Below are positions 33,032 to 42,277 of a stretch of DNA of 64,000 nt, piece after piece; position 1 is the stretch's first letter, and each line of letters opens with the position of its first letter. The notes beneath the pieces are model-generated. The model had not been told where the DNA came from. It did no database searches and saw only the letters and a program-made list of their open reading frames with translations. Position numbers and translations under genes: made by a program. The stretch comes from Cypionkella sp. (GTDB taxonomy: Bacteria; Pseudomonadota; Alphaproteobacteria; Rhodobacterales; Rhodobacteraceae): contig JALRIN010000004.1 of NCBI GenBank assembly GCA_023255415.1, positions 47,714-111,713 on the forward strand, written 5' to 3'.

Positions 33032-34266
33032 AACGTCAGCGCGCGGTCGCCCTGTGCATCTTTGATCCGGCTGGGCAGGCCCATCTGGTTCAAAAGATGC
33101 AGGAACGGCTTGGGGTCAAGGTCTTCGACATTGGCCATCTCGCCCAGATCCCAGGTGCCATTCGCAATCAGCAGCGCCGCCGCAACCGGAGGCACACCAG
33201 CGGTGTAAGAAATGCCCTGTGATCCCACCTCGTTAAAGGCGTCTTTGTGGTCGGCGACGTTATAGATAAACACCTCGGTGGCTTTGCCATCTTTCTGGCC
33301 GCGCACCACATCCCCGATACAGGTCTTGCCGGCATAATCCGGCGCAAGGCTTGACGGGTCTGGCAGCACCGCCTTGACCAGCTTTAGCGGGATCACCTCT
33401 AGCCCCTCGGCGGTTTTGACCGGTTGTTCCGACAAAAGCCCAAGGTTTTTCAGCACCGTAAAGACATTGATATAGTGATCGCCAAAGCCCATCCAGAACC
33501 GCACATCGGCAGCCGGATAACGATTGGCCAGCGAATGCACCTCGTCGTGGCCGGTCATATAGGCCTTTTGCTTGCCGACAACGGGCAGATCAAACTCTTG
33601 CCCAACCTCGAACATGCTGTTCTGTTGCCAAGCGCCTTTTTGCCAGGAATAGACCGTGCCAGTGAATTCGCGGAAGTTGATTTCGGGGTCAAAGTTGGTC
33701 GAGAACCAACGTCCATGCGAGCCTGCGTTAATATCAACAATATCAATGCTTTCAACGCTGTCTAGATACTCATCCGCCGCCAGCCGCGCATAGGCATTTA
33801 CCACGCCCGGATCAAAGCCAACGCCCAAAATCGCGGTGACACCGGCGGCTTTGCAGGCCGCACGCCGCTGCCATTCATAATTGCCATACCACGGCGGGGT
33901 CTCGCAAATCTTGGCGGGGTCTTCGTGGATCGCAGTGTCCATATAGGCGACAGCGGTTTCGATACAGGCTTGCAGCACCGACATATTCACAAAGGGCGAG
34001 CCGACGTTGATCACGATCTGACAGCCAGTTTTGCGGATCAGGGCCACCACCTCGGCGGTCTGGGTTGCATCCACCGCATGGGCGTCAAACCGACCCGCGA
34101 CCTTCATCGCGGCTTTTTCCTGCACCGAGGCGATGATGGCTTCGCATTTGCCAAGCGTTCGGCTGGCAATATGCAGATCGCCCAAAACATCGTTATGTTG
34201 CGCGCATTTATGCGCCACAACCTGTGCGACGCCACCTGCGCCAATGATCAAAACATTACGTTTCAC
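33028..34266 (-). CDS. Carboxynorspermidine synthase (saccharopine dehydrogenase family)
   Basis: This 412-residue dehydrogenase has NAD(P)-binding VLIIGAGGVAQVVAHKC at the N-terminus. It also has a family-specific block (GVGFDPGVVNAYARLAAD; DINAGSHGRWFSTNFDPEINF) seen in carboxynorspermidine/carboxyspermidine dehydrogenases. The enzyme joins aspartate semialdehyde to a diamine to give carboxy(nor)spermidine. The next gene on the same strand, 36 bases upstream, is its partner decarboxylase. Together they make spermidine (or norspermidine) without SpeD/SpeE. Confidence 0.92.
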   Translation of the reverse strand: MKRNVLIIGAGGVAQVVAHKCAQHNDVLGDLHIASRTLGKCEAIIASVQEKAAMKVAGRFDAHAVDATQTAEVVALIRKTGCQIVINVGSPFVNMSVLQACIETAVAYMDTAIHEDPAKICETPPWYGNYEWQRRAACKAAGVTAILGVGFDPGVVNAYARLAADEYLDSVESIDIVDINAGSHGRWFSTNFDPEINFREFTGTVYSWQKGAWQQNSMFEVGQEFDLPVVGKQKAYMTGHDEVHSLANRYPAADVRFWMGFGDHYINVFTVLKNLGLLSEQPVKTAEGLEVIPLKLVKAVLPDPSSLAPDYAGKTCIGDVVRGQKDGKATEVFIYNVADHKDAFNEVGSQGISYTAGVPPVAAALLIANGTWDLGEMANVEDLDPKPFLHLLNQMGLPSRIKDAQGDRALTF

Positions 34267-34302
34267 TTCGAACCGTCTCCTTTAAGGACAGAGGGAAGGG
34301 GG

Positions 34303-35397
34303 TCAGCCGAGGCTGCTCTCAAAATCGGCATAGCCGAATGTGCGGGCGACGGTGAGGCTCCCGTCGCGTTCTTTCAGCACAATCGCGGGCATCCGCACGC
34401 CATTGAACCAATTCTTTTTCACCATGGTATAGCCAGCGGCATCGGCAATCGACAAACGGTCGCCAACGGCAAGCGGCTGCGGAAAGCTGAATTCGCCAAA
34501 GATATCGCCAGCAAGACAAGACTTGCCACAGATCATATAGGGGTGCGGGCCAGAGGTCTGCATCCGCGCCGATTGGCGATAGATCAACAGATCCAGCATA
34601 TGCGCCTCGACCGAACTGTCAATGATAGCCAAGTCTTTGCCGTTGTTCAGAATATCCAGCACCGTGACTTCAAGGCTAGCCGCGCCAGTGATCGCCGCTT
34701 CGCCGGGCTCTAGAAATACCTGCACGCCAAACCGCGCCTGAAACGCCTTTAGCCGCGCGGCCAGACGCTGCAGCGGATAGCCCTCGCCGGTGAAATGAAT
34801 GCCGCCGCCAAGGCTGACCCAATCCAGCCGCATCAGAAAATCGCCAAACTCGGCCTCGATGCGGGTCAATTGCTGATCGAACAGATCAAAGTCGTCGTTC
34901 TCGCAGTTGTAATGGATCATCACGCCAGAAATCTTGTCGGCCACCGCCATCAGCTTGGCCAGATCCCATTCGCCCAACCGGCTGAACGGGCGCGCCGGAT
35001 CGGCAAGGTCAAACCCCGAGGTCGAAAAGCGCGGGTTCAGCCGCAGCCCGCGCGCGATGCTTTGGGTTTCGGCGTCAAAGCGGTTCAGCTGGGAAATCGA
35101 GTTGAAGATGATCTTATCGGCATAGCCCACCGCCTCGGCCACCTCATCTGCGGCCCAGGCCACCGAATAGGCATGGGTCTCGCCGCCAAATTTTTCTGCG
35201 CCAAGGCGCAACTCATATAGGCTGGAAGAGGTTGTGCCATCCATATGTGGCTGCATCTCGGGAAAGGCGGGCCATGTCGCAAAGCACTTCAAGGCCAGCA
35301 AGACTTTGGCGCCAGAAGCTGCGCGCAGCTGGTCCATCACTGCCATATTGCGGGCAAGTGCGGTCTTGTCGATCAGGTAGTAAGGCGTCGGAATCAT
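34303..35397 (-). CDS. nspC: Carboxynorspermidine decarboxylase
   Basis: This PLP enzyme (364 residues, alanine-racemase/group IV decarboxylase fold) removes CO2 from carboxy(nor)spermidine to give (nor)spermidine. PLP Lys37 is in LALKCFATW. Further family blocks are RLNPRFSTSGFDLADPARPF, DWVSLGGGIHFTGEGYPL, FLEPGEA and the active-site Cys region CGKSCLAGDIFGEF. The gene has its own strong promoter just upstream and is followed by the synthase gene. Confidence 0.94.
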   Translation of the reverse strand: MIPTPYYLIDKTALARNMAVMDQLRAASGAKVLLALKCFATWPAFPEMQPHMDGTTSSSLYELRLGAEKFGGETHAYSVAWAADEVAEAVGYADKIIFNSISQLNRFDAETQSIARGLRLNPRFSTSGFDLADPARPFSRLGEWDLAKLMAVADKISGVMIHYNCENDDFDLFDQQLTRIEAEFGDFLMRLDWVSLGGGIHFTGEGYPLQRLAARLKAFQARFGVQVFLEPGEAAITGAASLEVTVLDILNNGKDLAIIDSSVEAHMLDLLIYRQSARMQTSGPHPYMICGKSCLAGDIFGEFSFPQPLAVGDRLSIADAAGYTMVKKNWFNGVRMPAIVLKERDGSLTVARTFGYADFESSLG

Positions 35398-35425
35398 GGC
35401 GTCCCCCTAAATCCAAGAGGGGGGC

Positions 35426-35454
35426 GGTATAGGCCCATCCCCCTGCGCATGCAA
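35426..35454 (-). promoter_or_regulatory. Sigma-70 promoter of nspC
   Basis: On the minus strand TTGCAT (35449-35454 complement) and TATACC (35426-35431 complement) are 17 bases apart. The predicted transcript starts about 22 bases before the nspC ATG. It lies in the 65-bp spacer after the pxpC stop, which separates the polyamine genes from the 5-oxoprolinase operon. Confidence 0.65.
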
Positions 35455-35462
35455 GTAAGCCG

Positions 35463-36416
35463 CTAGGGTGACAGCGGTGTAACAGCGCCGCTGAGCGTGG
35501 CCAGATAGCTTGCGGTGCTGGCGGCGTAAAGCCGGGCACGCGCCACCGCCTCGGCGGGGGTCAGGGCGGTAAAGCCAATCGTATCATGCGGGCGCAGTTG
35601 GGCTGCAGCATCCAGATCACAGTCCAGCACGGTGGCGATCTTGGGATAGCCGCCCGTGGTCTGATGATCGGCCAAAAGTAAGGTGGCCACACCATCCCCC
35701 GCCACCTGAACAGATCCACGTGCAATAGGCTCTGATGGCATGGTTAGAGCCACATTCGGCGCAATATCAGGCCCTGCAAGCCGCACGCCCATGCGGTTGC
35801 CCGCCGCTGTCAGGCTGAAAGGCGAGGAGAGAAAGGCTTGCAGCGTTTCCGGCGCAAAGCAGCGATCTTGCGGCCCAAGCGTGACATGCAGGCGGTGACG
35901 TGGCCGCGCGAAAACCGGGCAAGGCAGGGCGCGATCTGGGCCGACAACGCGGGGGGCTTCGATCTGCAGATCCATCCCCGCCGTCACCAGCCCGCCGCCC
36001 TTGCCACTGCTGCCATGGGTGGCATGGCTGCCCAGCCAAAGCGGCGCGTTAAGGTGGCCTGCAAAGGCCAGATAACACCAACTGCCCCAAGGCCCCCGCC
36101 GCAGCGTCAGGCTTTGCCCCGCCGCCAGCGTCAGCACCTGCCACGAACCAAAGGCCTGATCTGTCTCAACAATAAAACCTCCGCCCGCAACGGCAAGGCT
36201 GATCGGCCCTGCCAGACAGTCAAGTCGCAGCCCCCCTAATGACACCTCGATCGCCGCTGCGTCCAAAGGGTTGCCCAAAGCCGCATTTGCAGCGCGATAG
36301 GCCAGCCTGTCCATCGGCCCCGAGGCCGTGACGCCAAAGCGCGCATAGCCAAAGCGACCGACATCTTGCACCGAAACCAAGGGGCCGGCGGCGGTGACAC
36401 GCAGTCGCGCGCTCAT
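35463..36416 (-). CDS. pxpC: 5-oxoprolinase subunit C (KipA/biotin-dependent carboxyltransferase family)
   Basis: This 317-residue protein is of the KipA/PxpC family. Conserved blocks are VQDVGRFGYARFGVTASGPMD, AANAALGNPLDAAAIEV and ADHQTTGGYPKIATV. With PxpA and PxpB it forms the prokaryotic ATP-dependent 5-oxoprolinase, which recycles 5-oxoproline to glutamate. Its start overlaps the pxpB stop by four bases, and the gene ends the pxpA-pxpB-pxpC operon. Confidence 0.93.
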   Translation of the reverse strand: MSARLRVTAAGPLVSVQDVGRFGYARFGVTASGPMDRLAYRAANAALGNPLDAAAIEVSLGGLRLDCLAGPISLAVAGGGFIVETDQAFGSWQVLTLAAGQSLTLRRGPWGSWCYLAFAGHLNAPLWLGSHATHGSSGKGGGLVTAGMDLQIEAPRVVGPDRALPCPVFARPRHRLHVTLGPQDRCFAPETLQAFLSSPFSLTAAGNRMGVRLAGPDIAPNVALTMPSEPIARGSVQVAGDGVATLLLADHQTTGGYPKIATVLDCDLDAAAQLRPHDTIGFTALTPAEAVARARLYAASTASYLATLSGAVTPLSP

Positions 36417-37090
36417 CGGGCGGCCTCGAATGCGGCGCGGCTGATGCGGCGAAACTGCACCGCGTCGCCCACGTCAAACAGGAAAGGGCGGGCGGGGTCG
36501 TCTTGTAAAATCGCGGTTGGCGACCGGCCGATGATCCACCAGCCCGTGGGCATCATCAGCGTGGTGACGATGCACTGTGCGCCTGCAATTATCACCGATC
36601 CTGCCGGCACATCGCGCAGGGCGGTGTCTTTGCGCGGCAGCTGTAATTCGGCTCTAACACCGCCCAAATAGGCATAACCGGGGGCAAAACCATAAAGGAA
36701 CACGGTGTAATCGCCCGCCAGATGCGCTGCGATTACCGCTTCGGGCGATAGACCGGTGCGGCGCGCCACTTCCGCCAGATCGGGGGCAAGTTCGGCGTCA
36801 TAGCAAACCTGTACCTCGCGCTGGGTCTGCGCGCGGGTTTGCAAGGCTGGCTGGGCGATCAGGCGGCGCAGATCCGTCTCTATTGCGGCATGATCGGTCA
36901 AAACGGGGTCAAAGCGCACCAGCAGATTGACGAAGGCAGGCGTGGCCTCGCGAAAGCCAAGGCAGGGGTGATCGGCCAGCATGGCATCCAGATGCAGCAC
37001 GGCGCGATGGGCTTGTGGCGTGATCACATCGCCAAATTCGACCAGGACGGCCTGTTCTGCCACGGCGCGAAAAATCGGATAGGGGCTCAC
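36413..37090 (-). CDS. pxpB: 5-oxoprolinase subunit B (KipI family)
   Basis: This 225-residue protein of the KipI/PxpB (allophanate hydrolase subunit 1) family has the block YTVFLYGFAPGYAYLGGV and, after it, PRKDTALRDVPAGSVIIAG with IVTTLMMPTGWWIIG. It forms the catalytic assembly with PxpC. Both ends overlap the neighbouring subunit genes by four bases, so all three subunits are translationally coupled. Confidence 0.93.
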   Translation of the reverse strand: MSPYPIFRAVAEQAVLVEFGDVITPQAHRAVLHLDAMLADHPCLGFREATPAFVNLLVRFDPVLTDHAAIETDLRRLIAQPALQTRAQTQREVQVCYDAELAPDLAEVARRTGLSPEAVIAAHLAGDYTVFLYGFAPGYAYLGGVRAELQLPRKDTALRDVPAGSVIIAGAQCIVTTLMMPTGWWIIGRSPTAILQDDPARPFLFDVGDAVQFRRISRAAFEAAR

Positions 37091-37842
37091 ACAAAGGCCG
37101 CCAGTTTCACGCCCGCCGCCGCCAGCCCCTGCCGGATGCTTTGCGCCATGGCAACCGCATGCGGACTGTCGCCATGCACGCAGATCGATTGTGCGCGCAG
37201 CTTGACATAGCCGCCGCCCAGCACAGGCATTTCGCCAGCATCAAGCAGATGCAACAGCCGCTGTGTGGCCGCACTTGCATCTGTGATCATCGCGCCGGGC
37301 TGATCGCGCGGCACAAGCTGGCCATTGGCTTGATAGGCGCGGTCGGCAAAAACCTCGGAAAAACTGGTAAGACCAGCGGCCTCGGCGGCAGCCTCCAGTT
37401 CGGTGCCCGAAATCGCCAAAAGCGCAAGATCACGCGACACGGCGCGGGTGGCGCGGGCAATGGCATCGGCCACGCCACGATTGGCCGCGGCCAGATTGGC
37501 CAGCGCGCCATGGGCTTTGACATAGGCAACCTGCACCCCCGCCACGGCCGCAGCCCCCATCAATGCGCCGATTTGCACCGCAACCATTCGCTCGATCTGG
37601 GCATCGGTCATCGGGATCACCCGTCTGCCAAAACCCAAAGGGTCGGCATAGCCCGGATGCGCACCGACCCGCACGCCCTTTGCCTGCGCCAAAAGCAGCG
37701 TCGCGACCATTGTGTCGGGGTCCGAGGCATGGCCGCCGCATGCAATATTGGCCGAGGTGACACAGCCCAGAATGGCAGCATCATCGCCCATGGCCCAAGG
37801 ACCAAAGCCTTCGCCCAGATCAGAATTCAGGTCGATCTGCAT
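37087..37842 (-). CDS. pxpA: 5-oxoprolinase subunit A (LamB/YcsF family)
   Basis: This protein of about 251 residues is of the LamB/YcsF (PxpA) family. It has the signature IDLNSDLGEGFGPWAMGDDA at the start, then TSANIACGGHASDPDTM and GVRVGAHPGYADPLGFGRR. It is the subunit that handles phosphorylated oxoproline. ATG 37842 is chosen; a GTG two codons earlier (37848) is also possible behind the same G-rich ribosome site. It is the first gene of the operon and divergent from the RND pump genes across about 200 bp. Confidence 0.93.
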   Translation of the reverse strand: MQIDLNSDLGEGFGPWAMGDDAAILGCVTSANIACGGHASDPDTMVATLLLAQAKGVRVGAHPGYADPLGFGRRVIPMTDAQIERMVAVQIGALMGAAAVAGVQVAYVKAHGALANLAAANRGVADAIARATRAVSRDLALLAISGTELEAAAEAAGLTSFSEVFADRAYQANGQLVPRDQPGAMITDASAATQRLLHLLDAGEMPVLGGGYVKLRAQSICVHGDSPHAVAMAQSIRQGLAAAGVKLAAFV

Positions 37843-37981
37843 GTGCACCCCCCGCCACGGTTTGATTTAAGTTGTGCCCAGCCATAGGCAGGCTTTCAAG
37901 GTGAAAGGCGAAAATATCAGGCGCAAAGGCAAAAAACGAACCGGATCGTTCACTTTCTGCCGTCAAAACCACCAAGATTCA

Positions 37982-38010
37982 TTGACCTTTCGCGAAAATC
38001 CCTCATCTAT
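37982..38010 (+). promoter_or_regulatory. Candidate promoter of the RND/amino-sugar operon
   Basis: TTGACC (37982-37987) is followed after 17 bases by ATCTAT (38005-38010). The -35 is good and the -10 weak. It sits about 42 bases before the adaptor ATG, in the spacer shared with the divergent 5-oxoprolinase operon. Confidence 0.3.
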
Positions 38011-38051
38011 CCCGAAACAAAGTTGCCTCCTGCAAAACCTAAGGTTTCCCA

Positions 38052-39164
38052 ATGAAATATTTCACCACCCACCGCATGACGGCCATCGTCGTGCTGATTG
38101 TCGCCGCCGCATGGGTGATCACGGGCAAGTTTTCCTCTGTTGGCAGCGAAGCCAAAGCCCAAGAAGAAGCCCCTGCTGCGGCTGAGGCTCCGGCGGTTGT
38201 GCGGCGCACTGTGGCGGCGGTTGCGCCGATCTACACCCAATACGCCCGCGAAATTCGGCTGTCGGGGGTGACCGAGGCGGATAAGCAGGCGGTTCTGGCG
38301 GCGCGGTCGTCTGGGATTGTGGCCAAGCTGGGCGCGCAGCAGGGGCAAGATGTCAGCTCTGACACGCTGATCTTGCAGCTGGAAGGCGATGAGGTGATCG
38401 CGGGCGTTGAAACCGCCAAAGCCGCGCTGGCTCAGGCCAAGGAAAAGCTGTCGATCGGCGAGACCCTGTTCAAAAAAGGCTCGCTAGCCGAATTTGAACT
38501 GACCTCGCGGCGTGCGGCAGCTTCGGCAGCCGAGGGCGCACTTGCACAGGCAGAGGCGGCGCTGGATCGCTTGCAGTTAAAAGCGCCCTTTGCCGGCACT
38601 GTGGATTCGGTTGCGGTTGAGATTGGCGAATCGGTGCAATCGGGCGCGCCGATTGCGACGCTTCTGGCACTGGACCCGATTGTGATCAAGGCAGAGGTCA
38701 GCGAAAGAGATGTCGGCTTTGTCTCGACTGGGTCGCGCGCCATGGTGCGGCTGGTCAATGGTGTCGAGATGGAGGGGATCATTCGCCATGTTGCGATGCA
38801 GGCCTCGCCCGTGACCCGCACCTTTGCGGTTGAGGTGGCGCTGCCCAATGCCGACCGCAAAATCCCCTCGGGGATGACAGCCGAGGTGCGGCTTTATGCA
38901 GATAAGCAAGAGGCGGTGTTTGTGTCGCGGTCGATCATTACGATTTCGGACACGGGCGATCTGGGGCTGCGGGTTGTGGGTGGCGATAACATCGCAGATT
39001 TCGCCAAGGTTTCTATTCTGGACGATGGCGAACAGGGGCTGGTGGTGACTGGCGTGCCAAAAGACAAGCTGGTGATCGTGGCTGGGCAAGATCTGGTCAG
39101 CAATGGCGATCTGGTCGAGGTCAAGGAAATGACCGTTGCCGAAGCTGCAAAGGCGCTGAAATGA
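38052..39164 (+). CDS. RND efflux periplasmic adaptor (membrane fusion protein)
   Basis: This 370-residue adaptor links an inner-membrane RND pump to an outer-membrane channel. It has an N-terminal membrane segment (AIVVLIVAAAWVITG). The biotinyl-lipoyl halves are GIVAKLGAQQGQDVSSDTLI and LKAPFAGTVDSVAVEIGESV, flanking an alpha-hairpin coiled coil (about residues 120-175, Ala/Glu rich), followed by beta-barrel domains. Its stop overlaps the pump start by four bases. No TolC-like gene is in the window, so the channel must come from elsewhere. Confidence 0.92.
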   Translation: MKYFTTHRMTAIVVLIVAAAWVITGKFSSVGSEAKAQEEAPAAAEAPAVVRRTVAAVAPIYTQYAREIRLSGVTEADKQAVLAARSSGIVAKLGAQQGQDVSSDTLILQLEGDEVIAGVETAKAALAQAKEKLSIGETLFKKGSLAEFELTSRRAAASAAEGALAQAEAALDRLQLKAPFAGTVDSVAVEIGESVQSGAPIATLLALDPIVIKAEVSERDVGFVSTGSRAMVRLVNGVEMEGIIRHVAMQASPVTRTFAVEVALPNADRKIPSGMTAEVRLYADKQEAVFVSRSIITISDTGDLGLRVVGGDNIADFAKVSILDDGEQGLVVTGVPKDKLVIVAGQDLVSNGDLVEVKEMTVAEAAKALK

Positions 39165-42100
39165 AGATCGTTGAAACCGCGATTAACAATGCGCGCCTGA
39201 CGCTTTCGGTGCTGGTGTTTTTGCTGCTGACTGGCGCGCTGGCCTATAACTCGATTCCGAAAGAGGCCGAGCCAGACATTCAGATTCCGATCATCTATGT
39301 CAGCATGCATCTGGACGGCATCTCGCCCGAAGACAGCGAAAGACTGCTGCTGCGGCCGATGGAAACTGCGCTGAAATCTATTCAGGGCGTCAAGAAGATG
39401 ACCGCGACGGCCTATCAGGGCGGCGGTAACGTCTTGATGGAGTTTCAGGCCGGTGCCGATTTGGCCAAGGCGAAAACCGATGTCAAAGACAAGGTCGATG
39501 ACGCCAAGCGCAATCTGCCCTCCGAGATTGATGCGCCAACGGTGAACGAGGTCAATATCAGCGAGTTTCCGGTGCTGGTTGTCACGCTTTCGGGCAATGT
39601 GCCCGAACGGGTGCTGAACACGGCGGCGCGCTCGCTGCGCGACCGGATCAAAGAGGTGCCGGGCGTGCTGGATGCCGCCTTGCAAGGCGTGCGCGATGAT
39701 CTGGTCGAGATTGTCATCGATCCGGCCAAGCTGTCGTCTTATGGCCTGCGCCCCGATCTGCTGATTGCGGGCTTTAACGCCAACAACCGGCTGATCACTG
39801 CAGGATCATTGGAAGCCGCCGAGGGCAAATACGCCATCAAAGTGCCGTCTTTGCTGGAAACGGTCAAGGATCTGGCCAATCTGCCAGTGGTGGCCAGCAA
39901 TAACGCCATTGTGCGCGTTAGCGATCTGGCCGAAATTCGCCCGACCCTGAAAGACCCAACCACTGTGACGCGACTGAACGGCAAGGCGGCCGTGGCGGTC
40001 GAGGTGTCAAAGCGCACGGGTGCCAACCTGATCGACACCGTCGATAAGGTCAAAGTCGTGACCGCCGCGCTGCAGGCGCAACTGCCCGCTGGCATCGAGG
40101 TGACCTTTAGTCAGGATAAATCAACCAATATCCGGCAAATGCTGTCAGATCTGCAAAACTCGGTTCTGACGGCGGTGGTGCTGGTCTTTATCATCATCCT
40201 TTACGCGCTGTCGGTGCGGTCTTCTATTCTGATCGGTCTGGCGATTCCTGCCTCGTTCTTGATGGGGATCTTGGGGCTGCAAATGGCAGGGCTGACGGTG
40301 AACCTTGTGGTTCTGTTCAGCCTTATTCTGGCCGTGGGCATGTTGGTGGATGACGCGATTATCGTCACTGAATACGCCGAACGCCGCATGGGCGAGGGCA
40401 TGGACAAGCGCAAAGCCTTTGCCGAAGCCAGCCACAAAATGGCCGGTCCGGTGATTGCCTCGACGCTGACACGGATCGCGGCGTTCTCGCCGCTGCTGTT
40501 CTGGCCAGGGGTGGTTGGGCAGTTCATGAAATACATGCCGATCACGCTGATTGCGACGCTGTCGGCCTCGATGCTTTATGCGCTGATCTTTGTGCCAACG
40601 CTGGGGTCGCTGATCGCCAAGCCGTTCAAGGCCGCGCCCGTTCACAAAGACGGAGGCTATATGTGGCTGGTGGGCCGCGCCATTCGGCATCCGTTTCTGG
40701 TGCTGTTTCTGGCGCTGGGCTCGCTGGTTGCGGTGCCCTATGCCTATGGGAAATTCGGCAATGGGGTCGAGTTTTTCCCCAATGTAGAGCCTGATTACGG
40801 CCTGCTTTACGTCAAGGCGCGCGGCAATCTGTCGATCTCGGAAAAAGACGCGCTGGTGCGTCAGGCCGAGGCGCGGATTCTGGGCTGGCCGGGGATCGAG
40901 ACGATCTACACCCGTGTCGGGTCCAGCGGCGGTGCGGGCAACGAAGCGCCCGCTGATGTGATCGGCACCATTCAATATGAATTTGTTGATTGGCGCGAAC
41001 GCAAAGGCGCCAATGCAATTCTGGACGATCTGCGCAAGGGCATGCAGGGCATTCCCGGCGTCGATATCGAAGTTTCGGTTCCTGCCGCAGGTCCGCCTAC
41101 GGGCAAGGCGATTCAGATTCAACTCTCGGCAGATGATCCTGCTGGCATGACCGAGATTGCCAAGACGATTGCAACCAAACTGGCCGATGTGCCGGATGTG
41201 ATCGACATCGCCAATGGCCTGCCCTTGCCGGGGATTGATTGGCAACTGTTGGTCAACCGCGGCGAGGCAGCGCGCTATGGCGCTTCGCCGGGGGCAGTTG
41301 GGGCCGTGGTGCAGATGGTTACCTCGGGGTTAAAACTGTCGGATTACCGGCCTGCGGGGTCGGATGATGCCGTCGATATCGTGCTGCGCTTGCCGCCCGA
41401 ACAGCGCACAATTGCCGAGTTGGACCAGCTGCGGATTGAAACGCCGAACGGTCCGGTGCCGATCTCGAACTTTGTCACTCGCACGGCGGCGCCGACGATT
41501 GGCAATCTGATCCGCATCAACGGCGCGCGCACCATCACCATTCAGGCCGGTATCAAGGCCGGCGTGCAAGAGGACGAGGTGCGCAAGAAAGTGCAAGCCA
41601 TGGTCGATGGCGTCTTTGCCGAGCAAAGCCTGACGCAAAAGGGCTTTCGCTGGGTGATGGCGGGGGCCGACCAAGAGCAGGCCGACGCGGGGGCCTTCCT
41701 TGGCAAGGCCTTTGGTGCGGCGATCTTCCTGATCTTTGTGGTGCTGCTGGCGCAGTTCAACAAGTTCATCTCGGTTGGCTTGGTGCTATCGGCGGTGATC
41801 ATGTCGACCATTGGTGTGCTTTTGGGTCTGATGATCATGGGGCAGCCTTTTGGCGTGGTGATGACCGGCATCGGCGTGATCGCGCTTGCCGGGGTGGTGG
41901 TGAACAACAACATCGTACTGATCGCCACCTATGACGAGCTGCGCGACAGCGGCATGGATAAGATCGACGCGATCTTGGAAACCTGTCGCGAGCGGGCGCG
42001 GCCGGTGGTGCTGACCGCGCTGACCGCGATCTTTGGGGTTTTGCCGATTGCCTTTGGCCTGAACCTTGAACTTCTGAGCCACGAAACAACCTATGGCGCA

Positions 42101-42268
42101 CCATCAACGCAGTGGTGGATCTCGCTTTCCTCGGCTATCGTTTACGGATTGGCCTTTGCCACCATTCTGACTCTGATCGTGACGCCGTCACTGTTGATGT
42201 TGGTCAGCCGCAGCAATCAATCGCTGCGCGACGGGCGGCGTTGGTTCTGGAAGAAACGCAAAGCCTAA
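39161..42268 (+). CDS. RND-superfamily efflux pump, HAE1-like
   Basis: This 1035-residue proton-driven pump has 12 predicted helices and two large periplasmic loops. TM4 carries the paired acidic residues of the proton relay (ILAVGMLVDDAIIVTEYAE), and the duplicated half has GVIALAGVVVNNNIVLIATY. The C-terminus is basic (KKRKA). The subtype seems to be the shorter, MFP-coupled branch, not AcrB itself. Nine bases after its stop begin catabolic genes (aldolase, nagA, ROK kinase, GntR), an unusual arrangement that may point to export of a metabolite or antibiotic linked to that pathway. Confidence 0.92.
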   Translation: MKIVETAINNARLTLSVLVFLLLTGALAYNSIPKEAEPDIQIPIIYVSMHLDGISPEDSERLLLRPMETALKSIQGVKKMTATAYQGGGNVLMEFQAGADLAKAKTDVKDKVDDAKRNLPSEIDAPTVNEVNISEFPVLVVTLSGNVPERVLNTAARSLRDRIKEVPGVLDAALQGVRDDLVEIVIDPAKLSSYGLRPDLLIAGFNANNRLITAGSLEAAEGKYAIKVPSLLETVKDLANLPVVASNNAIVRVSDLAEIRPTLKDPTTVTRLNGKAAVAVEVSKRTGANLIDTVDKVKVVTAALQAQLPAGIEVTFSQDKSTNIRQMLSDLQNSVLTAVVLVFIIILYALSVRSSILIGLAIPASFLMGILGLQMAGLTVNLVVLFSLILAVGMLVDDAIIVTEYAERRMGEGMDKRKAFAEASHKMAGPVIASTLTRIAAFSPLLFWPGVVGQFMKYMPITLIATLSASMLYALIFVPTLGSLIAKPFKAAPVHKDGGYMWLVGRAIRHPFLVLFLALGSLVAVPYAYGKFGNGVEFFPNVEPDYGLLYVKARGNLSISEKDALVRQAEARILGWPGIETIYTRVGSSGGAGNEAPADVIGTIQYEFVDWRERKGANAILDDLRKGMQGIPGVDIEVSVPAAGPPTGKAIQIQLSADDPAGMTEIAKTIATKLADVPDVIDIANGLPLPGIDWQLLVNRGEAARYGASPGAVGAVVQMVTSGLKLSDYRPAGSDDAVDIVLRLPPEQRTIAELDQLRIETPNGPVPISNFVTRTAAPTIGNLIRINGARTITIQAGIKAGVQEDEVRKKVQAMVDGVFAEQSLTQKGFRWVMAGADQEQADAGAFLGKAFGAAIFLIFVVLLAQFNKFISVGLVLSAVIMSTIGVLLGLMIMGQPFGVVMTGIGVIALAGVVVNNNIVLIATYDELRDSGMDKIDAILETCRERARPVVLTALTAIFGVLPIAFGLNLELLSHETTYGAPSTQWWISLSSAIVYGLAFATILTLIVTPSLLMLVSRSNQSLRDGRRWFWKKRKA

Positions 42269-42277
42269 GGGGAAGCC

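Noticed and set aside
40145..41245. 366-codon antisense reading frame inside the RND pump gene
   Set aside because: His/Arg/Gln-rich translation without any motif. The pump on the plus strand is certain.
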